From NCBI GenBank assembly GCA_027366155.1, contig DAHXKV010000002.1:1-35129 (forward strand): a stretch of DNA of 35,129 nucleotides, given 5' to 3'. Made by a program: the position numbers and the translations under genes. Origin of the DNA: Microcaldota archaeon (lineage in GTDB: Archaea > Micrarchaeota > Micrarchaeia > Micrarchaeales > CABMGC01). Below are positions 23,536-31,395 of the stretch, piece by piece. Position 1 is the first letter of the stretch, and the number at the start of each line of letters is the position of its first letter. The notes beneath the pieces were generated by a model, which saw only the letters and a program-made list of their open reading frames with translations, did not search any database and was not told where the DNA came from.

Positions 23536-24702
23536 TCAGGCCTTCCTGCTTCTCATCAGCAACCATGTCCTTTTCTCAGCCTTCTTTCCTGCGTAAGCCT
23601 CGCTCAGGAGCGCCCTGAACGTAAGATACAATATAATCGCGGCAAAGGCTACGAAGGCAAGTGAGACCTGCCCTATCCCCATTCCCGTTACCAGATAGCC
23701 GATTCCGCCTGCAATGCTTATGAAAGCGAAGAGCGGAGGTATGGCCGGCAGCGGCTTCTTGTATATCTTGAGAAGGAGCATTGTCAGCACTATCCCTAGT
23801 ACTCCCCCAAGGATTATTATCCATGCAAACGTATAATTCGTATAAGTGTAATAGGCGCTTATCGCGGCCATGAGGGGCAGGCTCAGGTCTCCTTCGCCAA
23901 GTGAGACCTGTGAGACCACAGGCAGCTTTCCCTCCTTTATTATCCTGTTGAATTCAGGTTTCTCGGCTTCGTGAGACCTTATAAGGTATTCCTCATAGCT
24001 GTCCTCCTCCTTCTTCCCAAAATAGCCTCGTGGTATGGCCTCTATGTCCGCAACGCTTATCAGAAAGGCTATGTTCATGGAGATGAGCGCCTTGTCGAAG
24101 CTTACTATTACCTTGGTCATGAAAATGCTTATGTAATCGTAAACTGCAACTATGGCAAGTATGGCCATGGCATACAGGAAAGGAAAGCTTATTCCGAGGA
24201 GTATGCCCACGCCTATGCTGGACATCATCGTTGCCAGATCCTTTGCCCGCGGATGCAGTTCCTTGAACGCCATGAGGAATATGGCAGATATTATCGAGAA
24301 TGCATAGACTAGATCTGCGCCTGGAGTCACGGGCAGCGAGATTGCATACCCGACCTTTCCCGGAAGGGAGATCACGCCACCGACGTTTCCCGGTATTATC
24401 AGGTTATAAAACACAAGGAAGACGAAAAACGAGGTGAATCCTACGACGATAAATTCGAGTATCCTGAAGAATACGGTCTTGCTATGGTGCCTCCGCAGTG
24501 CAATCATGAGGAGCGTGCCAAATATCGCCAAATCTATTATATATGCAAAATCGGTAAACTGCGGGCTGAGCAGGCTGCTGTTTATTATGGATACCTTTGA
24601 GGTTACTATTGCCCCATAAGCCATGGAAAATCCGACGCCCATGACTATGCAGAACAGGAGTATTATTTCCGCTATTCCCCTGGTGCTTACTATCTTTATC
24701 AT
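23536..24702 (-). CDS. Presenilin/signal peptide peptidase-family intramembrane aspartyl protease
   Basis: A 388-aa polytopic membrane protein with about nine helices. The two catalytic motifs are present: YDY in VAVYDYISIF (residues 188-190, Asp189) and GEGD in VSLGEGDLSLPL (269-272, Asp272), plus the PAL-type motif LPAIPPL (318-324), all in order. This is the GxGD-protease architecture of archaeal presenilin/SPP homologues, which cut type II membrane segments within the bilayer. A charged loop (FGKKEEDSYEEYLIRSHEAEKPE) separates the catalytic helices, as in presenilin. Substrates are unknown; nearby signal-anchored proteins (for example 26517-26858) are candidates only by location. A TATA-like gtttataaaac lies about 42 bases upstream on this strand. 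Confidence 0.9.
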   Translation of the reverse strand: MIKIVSTRGIAEIILLFCIVMGVGFSMAYGAIVTSKVSIINSSLLSPQFTDFAYIIDLAIFGTLLMIALRRHHSKTVFFRILEFIVVGFTSFFVFLVFYNLIIPGNVGGVISLPGKVGYAISLPVTPGADLVYAFSIISAIFLMAFKELHPRAKDLATMMSSIGVGILLGISFPFLYAMAILAIVAVYDYISIFMTKVIVSFDKALISMNIAFLISVADIEAIPRGYFGKKEEDSYEEYLIRSHEAEKPEFNRIIKEGKLPVVSQVSLGEGDLSLPLMAAISAYYTYTNYTFAWIIILGGVLGIVLTMLLLKIYKKPLPAIPPLFAFISIAGGIGYLVTGMGIGQVSLAFVAFAAIILYLTFRALLSEAYAGKKAEKRTWLLMRSRKA

Positions 24703-24773
24703 AGCAAATCCTTCTGCCGCCGATACCTATAGGTTAGCAATGTTTTATAAACTTATATTGTGAGATATAACGC

Positions 24774-24815
24774 AAATGTATCTTTACAAATGCATCTTTA
24801 CAAATGTATTTTTAC
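24774..24815. repeat. Three tandem 14-bp repeats upstream of divergent genes
   Basis: The unit aaatgtatctttac occurs at 24774-24787, 24788-24801 (aaatgcatctttac) and 24802-24815 (aaatgtatttttac), end to end with one or two changes. It lies between the divergent protease gene and the secreted-protein gene at 24857, 30-70 bases from either likely promoter, and is a candidate operator. Confidence 0.7.
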
Positions 24816-24856
24816 ATTTCACGTTGCCAATTAATTGTATGAAATAACGGGATTGA

Positions 24857-26509
24857 ATGAATATGAACTTTCGCGTATTGTTTGGAATAGCAATTGTCTC
24901 CGCAGTCATGGTGCCCGGACTCATGGCCTCTTCAAATGCAAGTGTGCTCAGTTCAGCATACGCATATGCAGACTGCAAGGCTGTGTTTGCAACAGGCTAC
25001 GCCTCATACGCTGCTTCTCTGGGGGGCAATCTTTCCACCATCGGAAAAGAAGGCGCCTTCTTGGGGTCAGATGCCTCAGAGCTGGGCAGCATAGCATCAA
25101 GCGGAAATTCATCTGCTTTCTCCGCATACCTTCATGGCAGCTTCGATCCAGAACTCAATTCATTATCCCATAACCTAACTTCTACTGTAAGGTCATCAGA
25201 TCTTAACGCCACGGAGATGGCAAAGCTGCGCGCATACTACAATTCAAGCCTGACTGCATATGCAGCATGTGCATCCAATGCCACAGAAGCATTCGGCTCA
25301 AGGATACTCCTGCGTTACAACAAATCGATAAGCGAGATGTCTGACACCATATCCGCGCTCAATTCAAAGGGGATAAACACAACAAACTTGACTGTTCTGG
25401 TACAGGGTGCAAAGACAGAGATAATTGCGCCTCTCTCTTCCGGCCTTGCCTCTGCCAAAAACCTCTCGCAGGCAAAGACGGTTGTCTCAGAATACTGCCT
25501 CTTCAATGGCTGCGCCAACGGCACAAACATGCACCTGGCCGCAAGGTTCACCCTAGAGAAACTAACGCTGGAGCTCTCATACCTTGAGTCCAAGTCAAAC
25601 TCAAGCTCCACAAACACCGGATTCGCCGAGGCAAGCTCAAACCTCACGATAGCATCACAGGTCCTCGCAAGCGTGGGCACTGCTGCATATTCCGGAAATC
25701 AGAGCGCAGAAATATGGTCAAGCCTAAACCGGGCATCAGCAAGAATGCGCTTCGGAGAGACACGCGAAGCGGCAGAGGTAAAAATCTCGGAAATAGACCA
25801 GAACCTGCACGCATACCACGGAATTGAAGAGTCCCTTGCGGCAAGGGGGCTAAACACCACGCAGATAAATTCCACGCTTGCCGGTGCAGAATCCGAAGTC
25901 ATCGGCCCGCTCTCAGCCACGGTCAATGCCTCCGCCAACGCAAGCCAGATACGCTCTGCATTTGGATCATACTGTATAAGCGACGGATGCCCTGACGGAA
26001 TAAACTTCCACATAACCACAAGGCTGGAGGCTGAAGCCATCAATGCGACGTTTGCAAGGTATATATCAAGGGCCAATTTAAGCGCCATTAATCAGAGCCT
26101 TATTACGTCATTCCATAATTACTATTCTACGGCAGAATCGGAGATAGCCGATGCCGGAACCTCCCAGATACAGGCAAACGAGACAGTCGCAATAAGCGCC
26201 TACCTGAAGAATGCATCCAATGATCTTACCCGGATACAGCATGAGCATGAAGGAAGGGACACCCACACTAACGAGTCTGCAACGGCAGTCAAGCACGAAA
26301 ACGAGTCTGCAACAAATCAGGGCAACGCATCTGCTGTTGGCCCCTCTGCGGTGGCCCATTCAAGCGCCAGACAAAATACGGAAGGGCAGAATGCCAGCAT
26401 TTCTTCAAACTCTAATATCGGGGTAAATACTTCTGTGGTTGGAACAGGAGGCTCGAGCTCGATCTCTGTGGACGGAGAAGCAAAGACCTCGGCCCACAAT
26501 GGCTCTTAA
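24857..26509 (+). CDS. Secreted sequon-rich protein with internal duplication
   Basis: A 550-aa exported protein with a signal peptide (MNMNFRVLFGIAIVSAVMVP, cleavage near MASSNA). It has many Asn-x-Ser/Thr sequons and mostly helical Ala/Ser-rich sequence. Two units of about 90 aa are homologous: residues 155-243 and 316-405, both containing (I/L)NTT...(A)E(I/V)I(A/G)PLS, an S-(E/S)-Y-C-x4-G-C pair, and a helix that ends in LE or EA. The first shows EYCLFNGCANGTNMHL and the second SYCISDGCPDGINFHI. The paired Cys probably form disulfides. The C-terminus (about 450-550) is disordered and Ser/Asn-rich. Function unknown; a cell-envelope stalk or adhesin fits. The small anchored protein at 26517 follows by 7 bases. 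Confidence 0.8.
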   Translation: MNMNFRVLFGIAIVSAVMVPGLMASSNASVLSSAYAYADCKAVFATGYASYAASLGGNLSTIGKEGAFLGSDASELGSIASSGNSSAFSAYLHGSFDPELNSLSHNLTSTVRSSDLNATEMAKLRAYYNSSLTAYAACASNATEAFGSRILLRYNKSISEMSDTISALNSKGINTTNLTVLVQGAKTEIIAPLSSGLASAKNLSQAKTVVSEYCLFNGCANGTNMHLAARFTLEKLTLELSYLESKSNSSSTNTGFAEASSNLTIASQVLASVGTAAYSGNQSAEIWSSLNRASARMRFGETREAAEVKISEIDQNLHAYHGIEESLAARGLNTTQINSTLAGAESEVIGPLSATVNASANASQIRSAFGSYCISDGCPDGINFHITTRLEAEAINATFARYISRANLSAINQSLITSFHNYYSTAESEIADAGTSQIQANETVAISAYLKNASNDLTRIQHEHEGRDTHTNESATAVKHENESATNQGNASAVGPSAVAHSSARQNTEGQNASISSNSNIGVNTSVVGTGGSSSISVDGEAKTSAHNGS

Positions 26510-26516
26510 TGGTGTA

Positions 26517-26858
26517 ATGATGAACAAGACGATAATCGCGATAATAATCGTTCTGGCAGTAGCTGCAGTTGCGGCTATATTTGCATTTGGAATAAAACCT
26601 GCTTCACACCAGGTTCCTCCTGCCAATGCAAATAACACCGGGCAGGCAACCACCGTCCCGATAAATTCGGGCTCAACTAAAAATGCAACCCCAGCACAGC
26701 AGAACTACACTTCTCCGGCAAACCAGACATTTAATTCAACATTCAACTCAATATCCAACTCAACGCTTCCAAACCCGCGGTTTAACGGAACACCTGTGGA
26801 GCCTCCTGCACAGAATGCGAGCCTTCTCAGCAATGGAAAAATTCCTGCGCAGCCGTAA
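26517..26858 (+). CDS. Small signal-anchored Asn/Thr-rich exoprotein
   Basis: From the ATG at 26517 (MMNKTIIAI) the protein is 113 aa: one N-terminal helix (IIAIIIVLAVAAVAAIFAFG) followed by a disordered extracellular tail rich in Asn, Thr, Pro and Gln, with many sequons (NNT, NAT, NYT, NQT, NST, NGT, NAS). The listed start at 26439 would overlap the preceding gene. It begins 7 bases after that gene's stop, so the pair is an operon. The single helix with an N-in/C-out topology is like known substrates of GxGD proteases; the protease gene is 2 kb upstream. This link is only suggestive. Confidence 0.7.
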   Translation: MMNKTIIAIIIVLAVAAVAAIFAFGIKPASHQVPPANANNTGQATTVPINSGSTKNATPAQQNYTSPANQTFNSTFNSISNSTLPNPRFNGTPVEPPAQNASLLSNGKIPAQP

Positions 26859-26982
26859 TTCTGCGCAACACACGCAGGTCTGTAGTCCTTCTCTTTCAGC
26901 TGCAGGCAACACGCCGCCAGATCCTGCAACATGCGGCAGATGGTAAAAGAAGAGATAAAAGGCTTGGCTACAATCTAATAGT

Positions 26983-28299
26983 ATGCTCATCTTCAGGATA
27001 AACTACTTCCTGCTCCCAACAGAGATATGGATAGTTGTCACCACTACAATAGTGATATGGATAACGCGCATATATCTAAATTCATTCCTCGCGCTAAGGA
27101 AGGGCAAAGTGAAAGAGCGCAAGCCTTCAACCGCCGTGCTCCACGGCTCGGAGCCCCTTGTAAGCATAATACTCCCCACGTACAACGAGTCCAGGGTGAT
27201 AGGCAGGCTCCTCTCGGCAGTCACCAAAATAGACTACAGGAACTTCGAGGTTATAGTCGCTGACGACTCTACCGATGGAAAGACAATGGAGGTCCTCGGC
27301 CAATGGCAGGAAAAAGGAATCAGGGTAATACACAGGGACTCGAGGAAGGGCTTCAAGGCAGGCGCGCTGAACAACGCAATGCTCCACATCTCACCCAAAT
27401 CCGAATACATCCTCATATTCGATGCCGACTACGTGCCCCAAAAGGAGATCATCTGGCAGATGCTTGGAGATTTCTCCTCAAAAGAGATAGCTGCGGTACA
27501 GGGCTACACCAAGCACACGCTCAACGCCTCCAAAAACATCTGGACGAAGGCTGTCTCGATAGGCTTCTCGGCATATTCGCTGGTAGACATACCAATACGC
27601 AAGAAGCTAAATGGCTTCATCCCTCTCTTCGGGAGCGTCACCATGGTCTCTCGGCAGGCACTTTCAGAGGTTAACGGCTTCTCCGAGGACTCTATAACAG
27701 AGGATTACGAGCTCGCCTGCAAGCTGGAGGCATGCGGCTACAGTATCATGTTCGATGAAGGCATAGCCGTACCTGCAGAGTGCCCTGACTCGTTCAGGGT
27801 ATTGCTAAAACAGCAGATGCGCTGGGCAGAGGGAATAACACGCGACACTAAGAACCACCTGCGCAGGCTGCTCTCCAGCAAAAAACTCAACCTGATGAAA
27901 AAATTTGACTATGTTTATTACGGATTCAGCTCTCTCAACGGAATAATAGGTACGGCGGCATACTCGCTGACCGCATTTGTCTTCATGGTCCAGCACCACC
28001 TGATACTGCATTCACTAGGGGTAGACAGCACATTCGTCACGGCTCTCGGCCCCTATGGCAACTTCCTGCTCAACGTTGCGCCAGGATATGTTGCGTTGGG
28101 CCTGATATCCATGGTAATTGTGGGTCTGTATCGCGAAGGCAGGCTGCACGATGTGCTCTGGGTTGCATACTTTTATCTTGTAACGCTCCTGCTGGCGCCG
28201 TTTATAGCGATAAGCGGTATACGCGGCCTCCTTCTGAAGAAGGGTTCCTGGTCGCGCACAAAGAAAACCGGGGAAGTCATTCGCGAAGTGCACCCTTAG
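26983..28299 (+). CDS. Membrane family 2 glycosyltransferase (BcsA/hyaluronan synthase-like)
   Basis: A 438-aa processive-type beta-glycosyltransferase in the membrane. An N-terminal helix (about 12-32) precedes a GT-A domain with all catalytic motifs: VADDSTDG (92-99, UDP-sugar binding), FDADY (146-150, DxD metal site), ITEDYELA (238-245, catalytic base TED) and QQMRWAEG (277-284, the Q-x-x-R-W motif of processive synthases). About four C-terminal helices follow (from YVYYGFSSLNG on). The set matches cellulose/hyaluronan/poly-N-acetylglucosamine synthases, so it probably polymerises and exports a polysaccharide. No PilZ domain is present. A leaderless start is supported by agataaaagg 26 bases upstream. 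Its 3' end overlaps the convergent gene by 23 bases. Confidence 0.92.
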   Translation: MLIFRINYFLLPTEIWIVVTTTIVIWITRIYLNSFLALRKGKVKERKPSTAVLHGSEPLVSIILPTYNESRVIGRLLSAVTKIDYRNFEVIVADDSTDGKTMEVLGQWQEKGIRVIHRDSRKGFKAGALNNAMLHISPKSEYILIFDADYVPQKEIIWQMLGDFSSKEIAAVQGYTKHTLNASKNIWTKAVSIGFSAYSLVDIPIRKKLNGFIPLFGSVTMVSRQALSEVNGFSEDSITEDYELACKLEACGYSIMFDEGIAVPAECPDSFRVLLKQQMRWAEGITRDTKNHLRRLLSSKKLNLMKKFDYVYYGFSSLNGIIGTAAYSLTAFVFMVQHHLILHSLGVDSTFVTALGPYGNFLLNVAPGYVALGLISMVIVGLYREGRLHDVLWVAYFYLVTLLLAPFIAISGIRGLLLKKGSWSRTKKTGEVIREVHP

Positions 28300-29533
28300 C
28301 CGGATGTCTATTCTGTAAAACCTTCCTTCCAAGCATCGGATAAGCGCTTCTTAGAAGCGCGCCTGTCATCGTCTGATCTACTAAAAAACCAAGCCCGTGT
28401 ATCCTGAAATCCTCTTCGGATACCTTTGATATCCTATTCAGATCCCTAGCGCTTATGCCGAGTTCCGATTCAACAAGCCACCTGGTGGCGCTTCTTGCAA
28501 TCTCAGGGTTTTTGCGGGCGAATTCACTTATCTCCTTCAATTCCCACGGCAGTATGCGGTGCTCCGGAAACGCATCGTTCAGTGCAAGGAAAACGTTCCC
28601 TCCATAATATTCTGAAAACATATCCGCCAAGCACCCTCTGGACAGGTCACTGCTTGATATCCCGAGGACTGACCTCCTATCCGAGACGTCAACCCCGGAG
28701 ACCTCCGCTGCCCATCTTATTGCGCGTCCCCTCTTCTCCTTGGGCTCGAAGAATTCACTGCTTAGGTGCTTCATCTCCCATTCCATTATCTTATATTCGG
28801 GATAGGAAGCATTGACTGCTTCATAAACATTACCACCAAAAAACCGGTATAGCAGTATCCTGTGCCAGCGCCTGAAATGCCTCTCATGCACTGAGAGCAG
28901 TCCTTCTCTTTTCTGCTTCTCTCCGAGTACATATTTGGCCAGCATAAGCCTTATTTCTTTCACAGCATTTTTCCTTTCTTCCAGCACATCCGGCTGGGCA
29001 AGATATTCCTTGACTGTTTCTGGGCTTGCGCTTTCAGTGTCCAAACTCCTTCCTGCGCCTTCTGCATCTGTATTTTCTGCTCCTGCGCTCTTGCTGCCCC
29101 GCAGCGCTGCGTGCATCCTAGCATAATACTCTGCGCTGGCCGGAACAGATTTTCCTCCCTGCGCGGTTGCCATCCTTGAAAACAGCCTGACCATGCTCTT
29201 AGCCGTCTCCATTGGGGACTTCCTTGATTCGCCTTTTATGTTTGTGTGCGCGCCAAAACCCACTGCGAGCTCTAGCATTCCTATCAGCTGCTCTGTCTGC
29301 GGCAGTGTAATCAGGAAGTTTACAAGCTGGAGGTTCTCGTTTTCCCCAAATTTACCATACTTCGCAAGCCATCTATCCTTGCTGAGAATATCTGCAAAGG
29401 CTGCCACATCTTTCCTTCTGGCAGCTTCCTCCACAAGCGCTGCAACAGGGTTCCTGCCTCTAATCCCCTGCCCTGCATTTGCATTTTCGGCTACAATGCC
29501 ACCCATACGATCAAAATTCAATATATCTGCCAT
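28277..29533 (-). CDS. Ankyrin-like and GGNV-repeat protein
   Basis: A 418-aa soluble protein. Residues about 28-115 resemble ankyrin-type helical hairpins (YGKFGENENLQLVNFL, then LELAVGFGAHTNIKG), matching a segment of the divergent gene. Residues 115-190 are a low-complexity link (Ser/Ala/Glu). From about 225 there is a repeat of about 80 residues: FFGGNVYEAVNASYPEYKIM EWEMK in outline (232-255), YYGGNVFLALNDAFPEHRIL PWELK in outline (309-333), and a degraded third (LVDQTMTGALLRSAYPML, 384-401). The consensus is GGNVxxAxNxx(Y/F)PE(Y/H)(K/R)IxxWE(M/L)K. I do not recognise the repeat's function; the pattern resembles short helical modules of DNA-binding phage-type proteins. It shares an AT box with the divergent gene. 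Confidence 0.7.
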   Translation of the reverse strand: MADILNFDRMGGIVAENANAGQGIRGRNPVAALVEEAARRKDVAAFADILSKDRWLAKYGKFGENENLQLVNFLITLPQTEQLIGMLELAVGFGAHTNIKGESRKSPMETAKSMVRLFSRMATAQGGKSVPASAEYYARMHAALRGSKSAGAENTDAEGAGRSLDTESASPETVKEYLAQPDVLEERKNAVKEIRLMLAKYVLGEKQKREGLLSVHERHFRRWHRILLYRFFGGNVYEAVNASYPEYKIMEWEMKHLSSEFFEPKEKRGRAIRWAAEVSGVDVSDRRSVLGISSSDLSRGCLADMFSEYYGGNVFLALNDAFPEHRILPWELKEISEFARKNPEIARSATRWLVESELGISARDLNRISKVSEEDFRIHGLGFLVDQTMTGALLRSAYPMLGRKVLQNRHPAKGALRE

Positions 29534-29565
29534 GGTATTTAGACATTGGGCTTTTAGGGCATCTA

Positions 29566-29575
29566 CTTAAAAATA
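29566..29575. promoter_or_regulatory. AT box between divergent module-sharing genes
   Basis: The box cttaaaaata is centred about 38 bases from the ATG at 29533 (minus) and 42 from the ATG at 29613 (plus); a second box, cctaaatatg, sits at 29662-29671. Either could drive the plus-strand gene, which leaves its start open. Confidence 0.4.
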
Positions 29576-29612
29576 CAACTGCAATCCCCGGCCTGCAACG
29601 GATTTGTTGAAT

Positions 29613-30560
29613 ATGTGTCTTTTTGAGCTATCTTATCTAACAGACTCGCCTGCAACAAAACTCCTAAATATGAGCAATACAAAACAATCCTATTGTAATG
29701 ATGGTCATTGCATGAAGCTAACCACAATATCTACATGGTCGAGTATTCGGGCTTCAGGAAGCGTAAGCAATCCAGAGCCAAAAGACATAGTAAGAATGAT
29801 AGCCACTGGCGACACAGACTCGCTCAGGTCTCTCGGCCCAGAAATGCTTGGGCACAATTATTCTAAATTTGGTTACGGGAATTCCCTGCTAAAGGTTATA
29901 ATCAGGATATCGCCCCCAGGGTCCATGAATGAAGCTTTGCAGATAGCACTAAAGGCAGGCGCAGAACCTTCCACCGAAGAGATAGTCGCGCTCAATAAGA
30001 AGATTGCATACTTTAGGTCCAAGCGAATTGTGCACACTGCCAAAAACATAGACAGAGAAGGCAATCTGGCAGACAGCGTGCTGGCGCTTAAGCGCGCGAT
30101 GGCAAGCAAACAGTCTGCGGATGCCATCGCCGCAGGAAGCCAGATGCCTGCAACACACACCGAAACGGCCAGAGGAAGCTATGAATCGGCCTCAGGCCTG
30201 CGTATATCCGCAATAAGAAGGGCACTTGACAATGCTGATGTCCAGGGACTATCCCGGGCGCTCTCCACACTCTCCAAGTCAACCGGCACCACAGGCCCAC
30301 TTTCTGCGGATTATGGCGACGGGATGCAAAAAGCCTCCCTGCTAAGCAGGATAGTCGACCTGCACTTCAGAAATGGGCTTGATCCAAGTCCGACAATCAA
30401 ACTTGTTGAGCTGGCGCTGAGCCGTGGAGCAGTTCCTGACTACGACCTCCTCCGCAGAGTGGCTGCAATGAATAACGCCGCGGTCAATTTCAAAGAAGGG
30501 GATCCGGCAAAGATTTTCCCTGAAACCCTTTTCACGGTTCTCCTTCCGATGCGCAAATAA
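29613..30560 (+). CDS. Ankyrin-like helical repeat protein, partner of the divergent gene
   Basis: A protein of about 315 aa; starts at 29613, 29670 and 29712 are all possible, and only the region after MKLTTISTW looks structured. Residues from there form paired helices: YSKFGYGNSLLKVIIRISPP, then EALQIALKAGAEPSTEEIV, which match YGKFGENENLQLVNFL and ELAVGFGAHTN of the divergent protein. A second similar unit is near the C-terminus (LVELALSRGAVPDYDLLRRV). The centre has a low-complexity linker. No catalytic motif or membrane segment is present. The two genes appear to be diverged relatives facing apart; the function is unknown. Confidence 0.7.
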   Translation: MCLFELSYLTDSPATKLLNMSNTKQSYCNDGHCMKLTTISTWSSIRASGSVSNPEPKDIVRMIATGDTDSLRSLGPEMLGHNYSKFGYGNSLLKVIIRISPPGSMNEALQIALKAGAEPSTEEIVALNKKIAYFRSKRIVHTAKNIDREGNLADSVLALKRAMASKQSADAIAAGSQMPATHTETARGSYESASGLRISAIRRALDNADVQGLSRALSTLSKSTGTTGPLSADYGDGMQKASLLSRIVDLHFRNGLDPSPTIKLVELALSRGAVPDYDLLRRVAAMNNAAVNFKEGDPAKIFPETLFTVLLPMRK

Positions 30561-30613
30561 TGCCATTTAATATATCTGAACAGGCGCAATATAAGAATTG
30601 AAAGAGTGTTGTA

Positions 30614-31141
30614 ATGCAAACCACAAGAACCAGATCTCCTGAAATGCAGCATGTACCATCGGCTACGGGTTCATTAACCTCAGGCAACCAGTTGACTTCC
30701 AGAAAGCTTCCTTCCTTCATGCTTGTAGGCATGGCTGTTGCAGGGCTTTCACTCAACGGATGCGCACAAAATCTCGGAAACACGACCAAGGTAGATATAG
30801 GCCGGAAAACGATGTACGTGCGTGTACAGAATCCCAGCTACGGGGGCATGAGCTCTTTAAACTTCCACCGGTTTCATTACGAGGTAACTGCAAAACGATT
30901 TGGCTCAACCTGTATCACATACGCCGCTGATTTGGATGCAACTTTCCCCCCAAACCTCGGAGGCAGGGTGCCGTTTGCAATGCCTGAATTCTACTACCCG
31001 AAGGAACTGCGCCGTGCGATAATTGACAATACCGACCAGACAATCGGGATAATCAGCAGGGCATGCAACCTCGGCCAAATATCAGCGCATGTCAAGATTA
31101 CCGGATATCCTGCTGAGCTAATAGGCTTCAAGAGGAACTAG
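30614..31141 (+). CDS. Small lipoprotein-like exported protein
   Basis: A 175-aa protein with a polar N-terminus of about 32 residues, a hydrophobic stretch (SFMLVGMAVAGLSLNGCAQ) and a lipobox-like LSLNGC, suggesting lipid attachment at the Cys. The mature part (about 50-175) has strands and a few Cys (GSTCITYAADLD, SRACNLGQI) and no recognised domain. The n-region is unusually long for a signal peptide, so a different start or plain secretion is possible. AT boxes tttaatatatc (30566-30576) and gcaatataag (30587-30596) precede it. Confidence 0.65.
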   Translation: MQTTRTRSPEMQHVPSATGSLTSGNQLTSRKLPSFMLVGMAVAGLSLNGCAQNLGNTTKVDIGRKTMYVRVQNPSYGGMSSLNFHRFHYEVTAKRFGSTCITYAADLDATFPPNLGGRVPFAMPEFYYPKELRRAIIDNTDQTIGIISRACNLGQISAHVKITGYPAELIGFKRN

Positions 31142-31395
31142 TATCCTCAAGCGTCGCCATGCGGTCTCTGGCCTTGCCTCTGTACTGCCATACGCAAGCC
31201 ATACGTTTTAAGGCGCAATGCCTTTTTACTGCTTTTCCGAAAGCGGAGCCAGGGTTTCATGGAAACCGGAAAGCTTTATTAATCTTTCTAACCACTACCG
31301 CAAAGGTTTAAATACCTTGCACGAACAACCTTCTTGTTTGTGTGGTTCTGCATGGTTGGAGGCCTTGCAGTGTAGCCCGCAAGCAATGTGATATA
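31142..31395 (+). promoter_or_regulatory. Intergenic region with two hairpins and a TATA box
   Basis: This 254-base space has gcttttccgaaagc (5-bp stem, 31231-31244), ggtttcatggaaacc (6-bp stem, 31253-31267), and a TATA-like gtttaaatacc (31306-31316). Transcription would start near 31338, giving a leader of about 58 bases to the ATG at 31396. The hairpins lie upstream of the box, so they may end the preceding transcript. No RNA gene is evident. Confidence 0.4.

Noticed and set aside
24774-24815. 14-bp repeats as a CRISPR array
   Set aside because: The units abut without spacers and are far too short.
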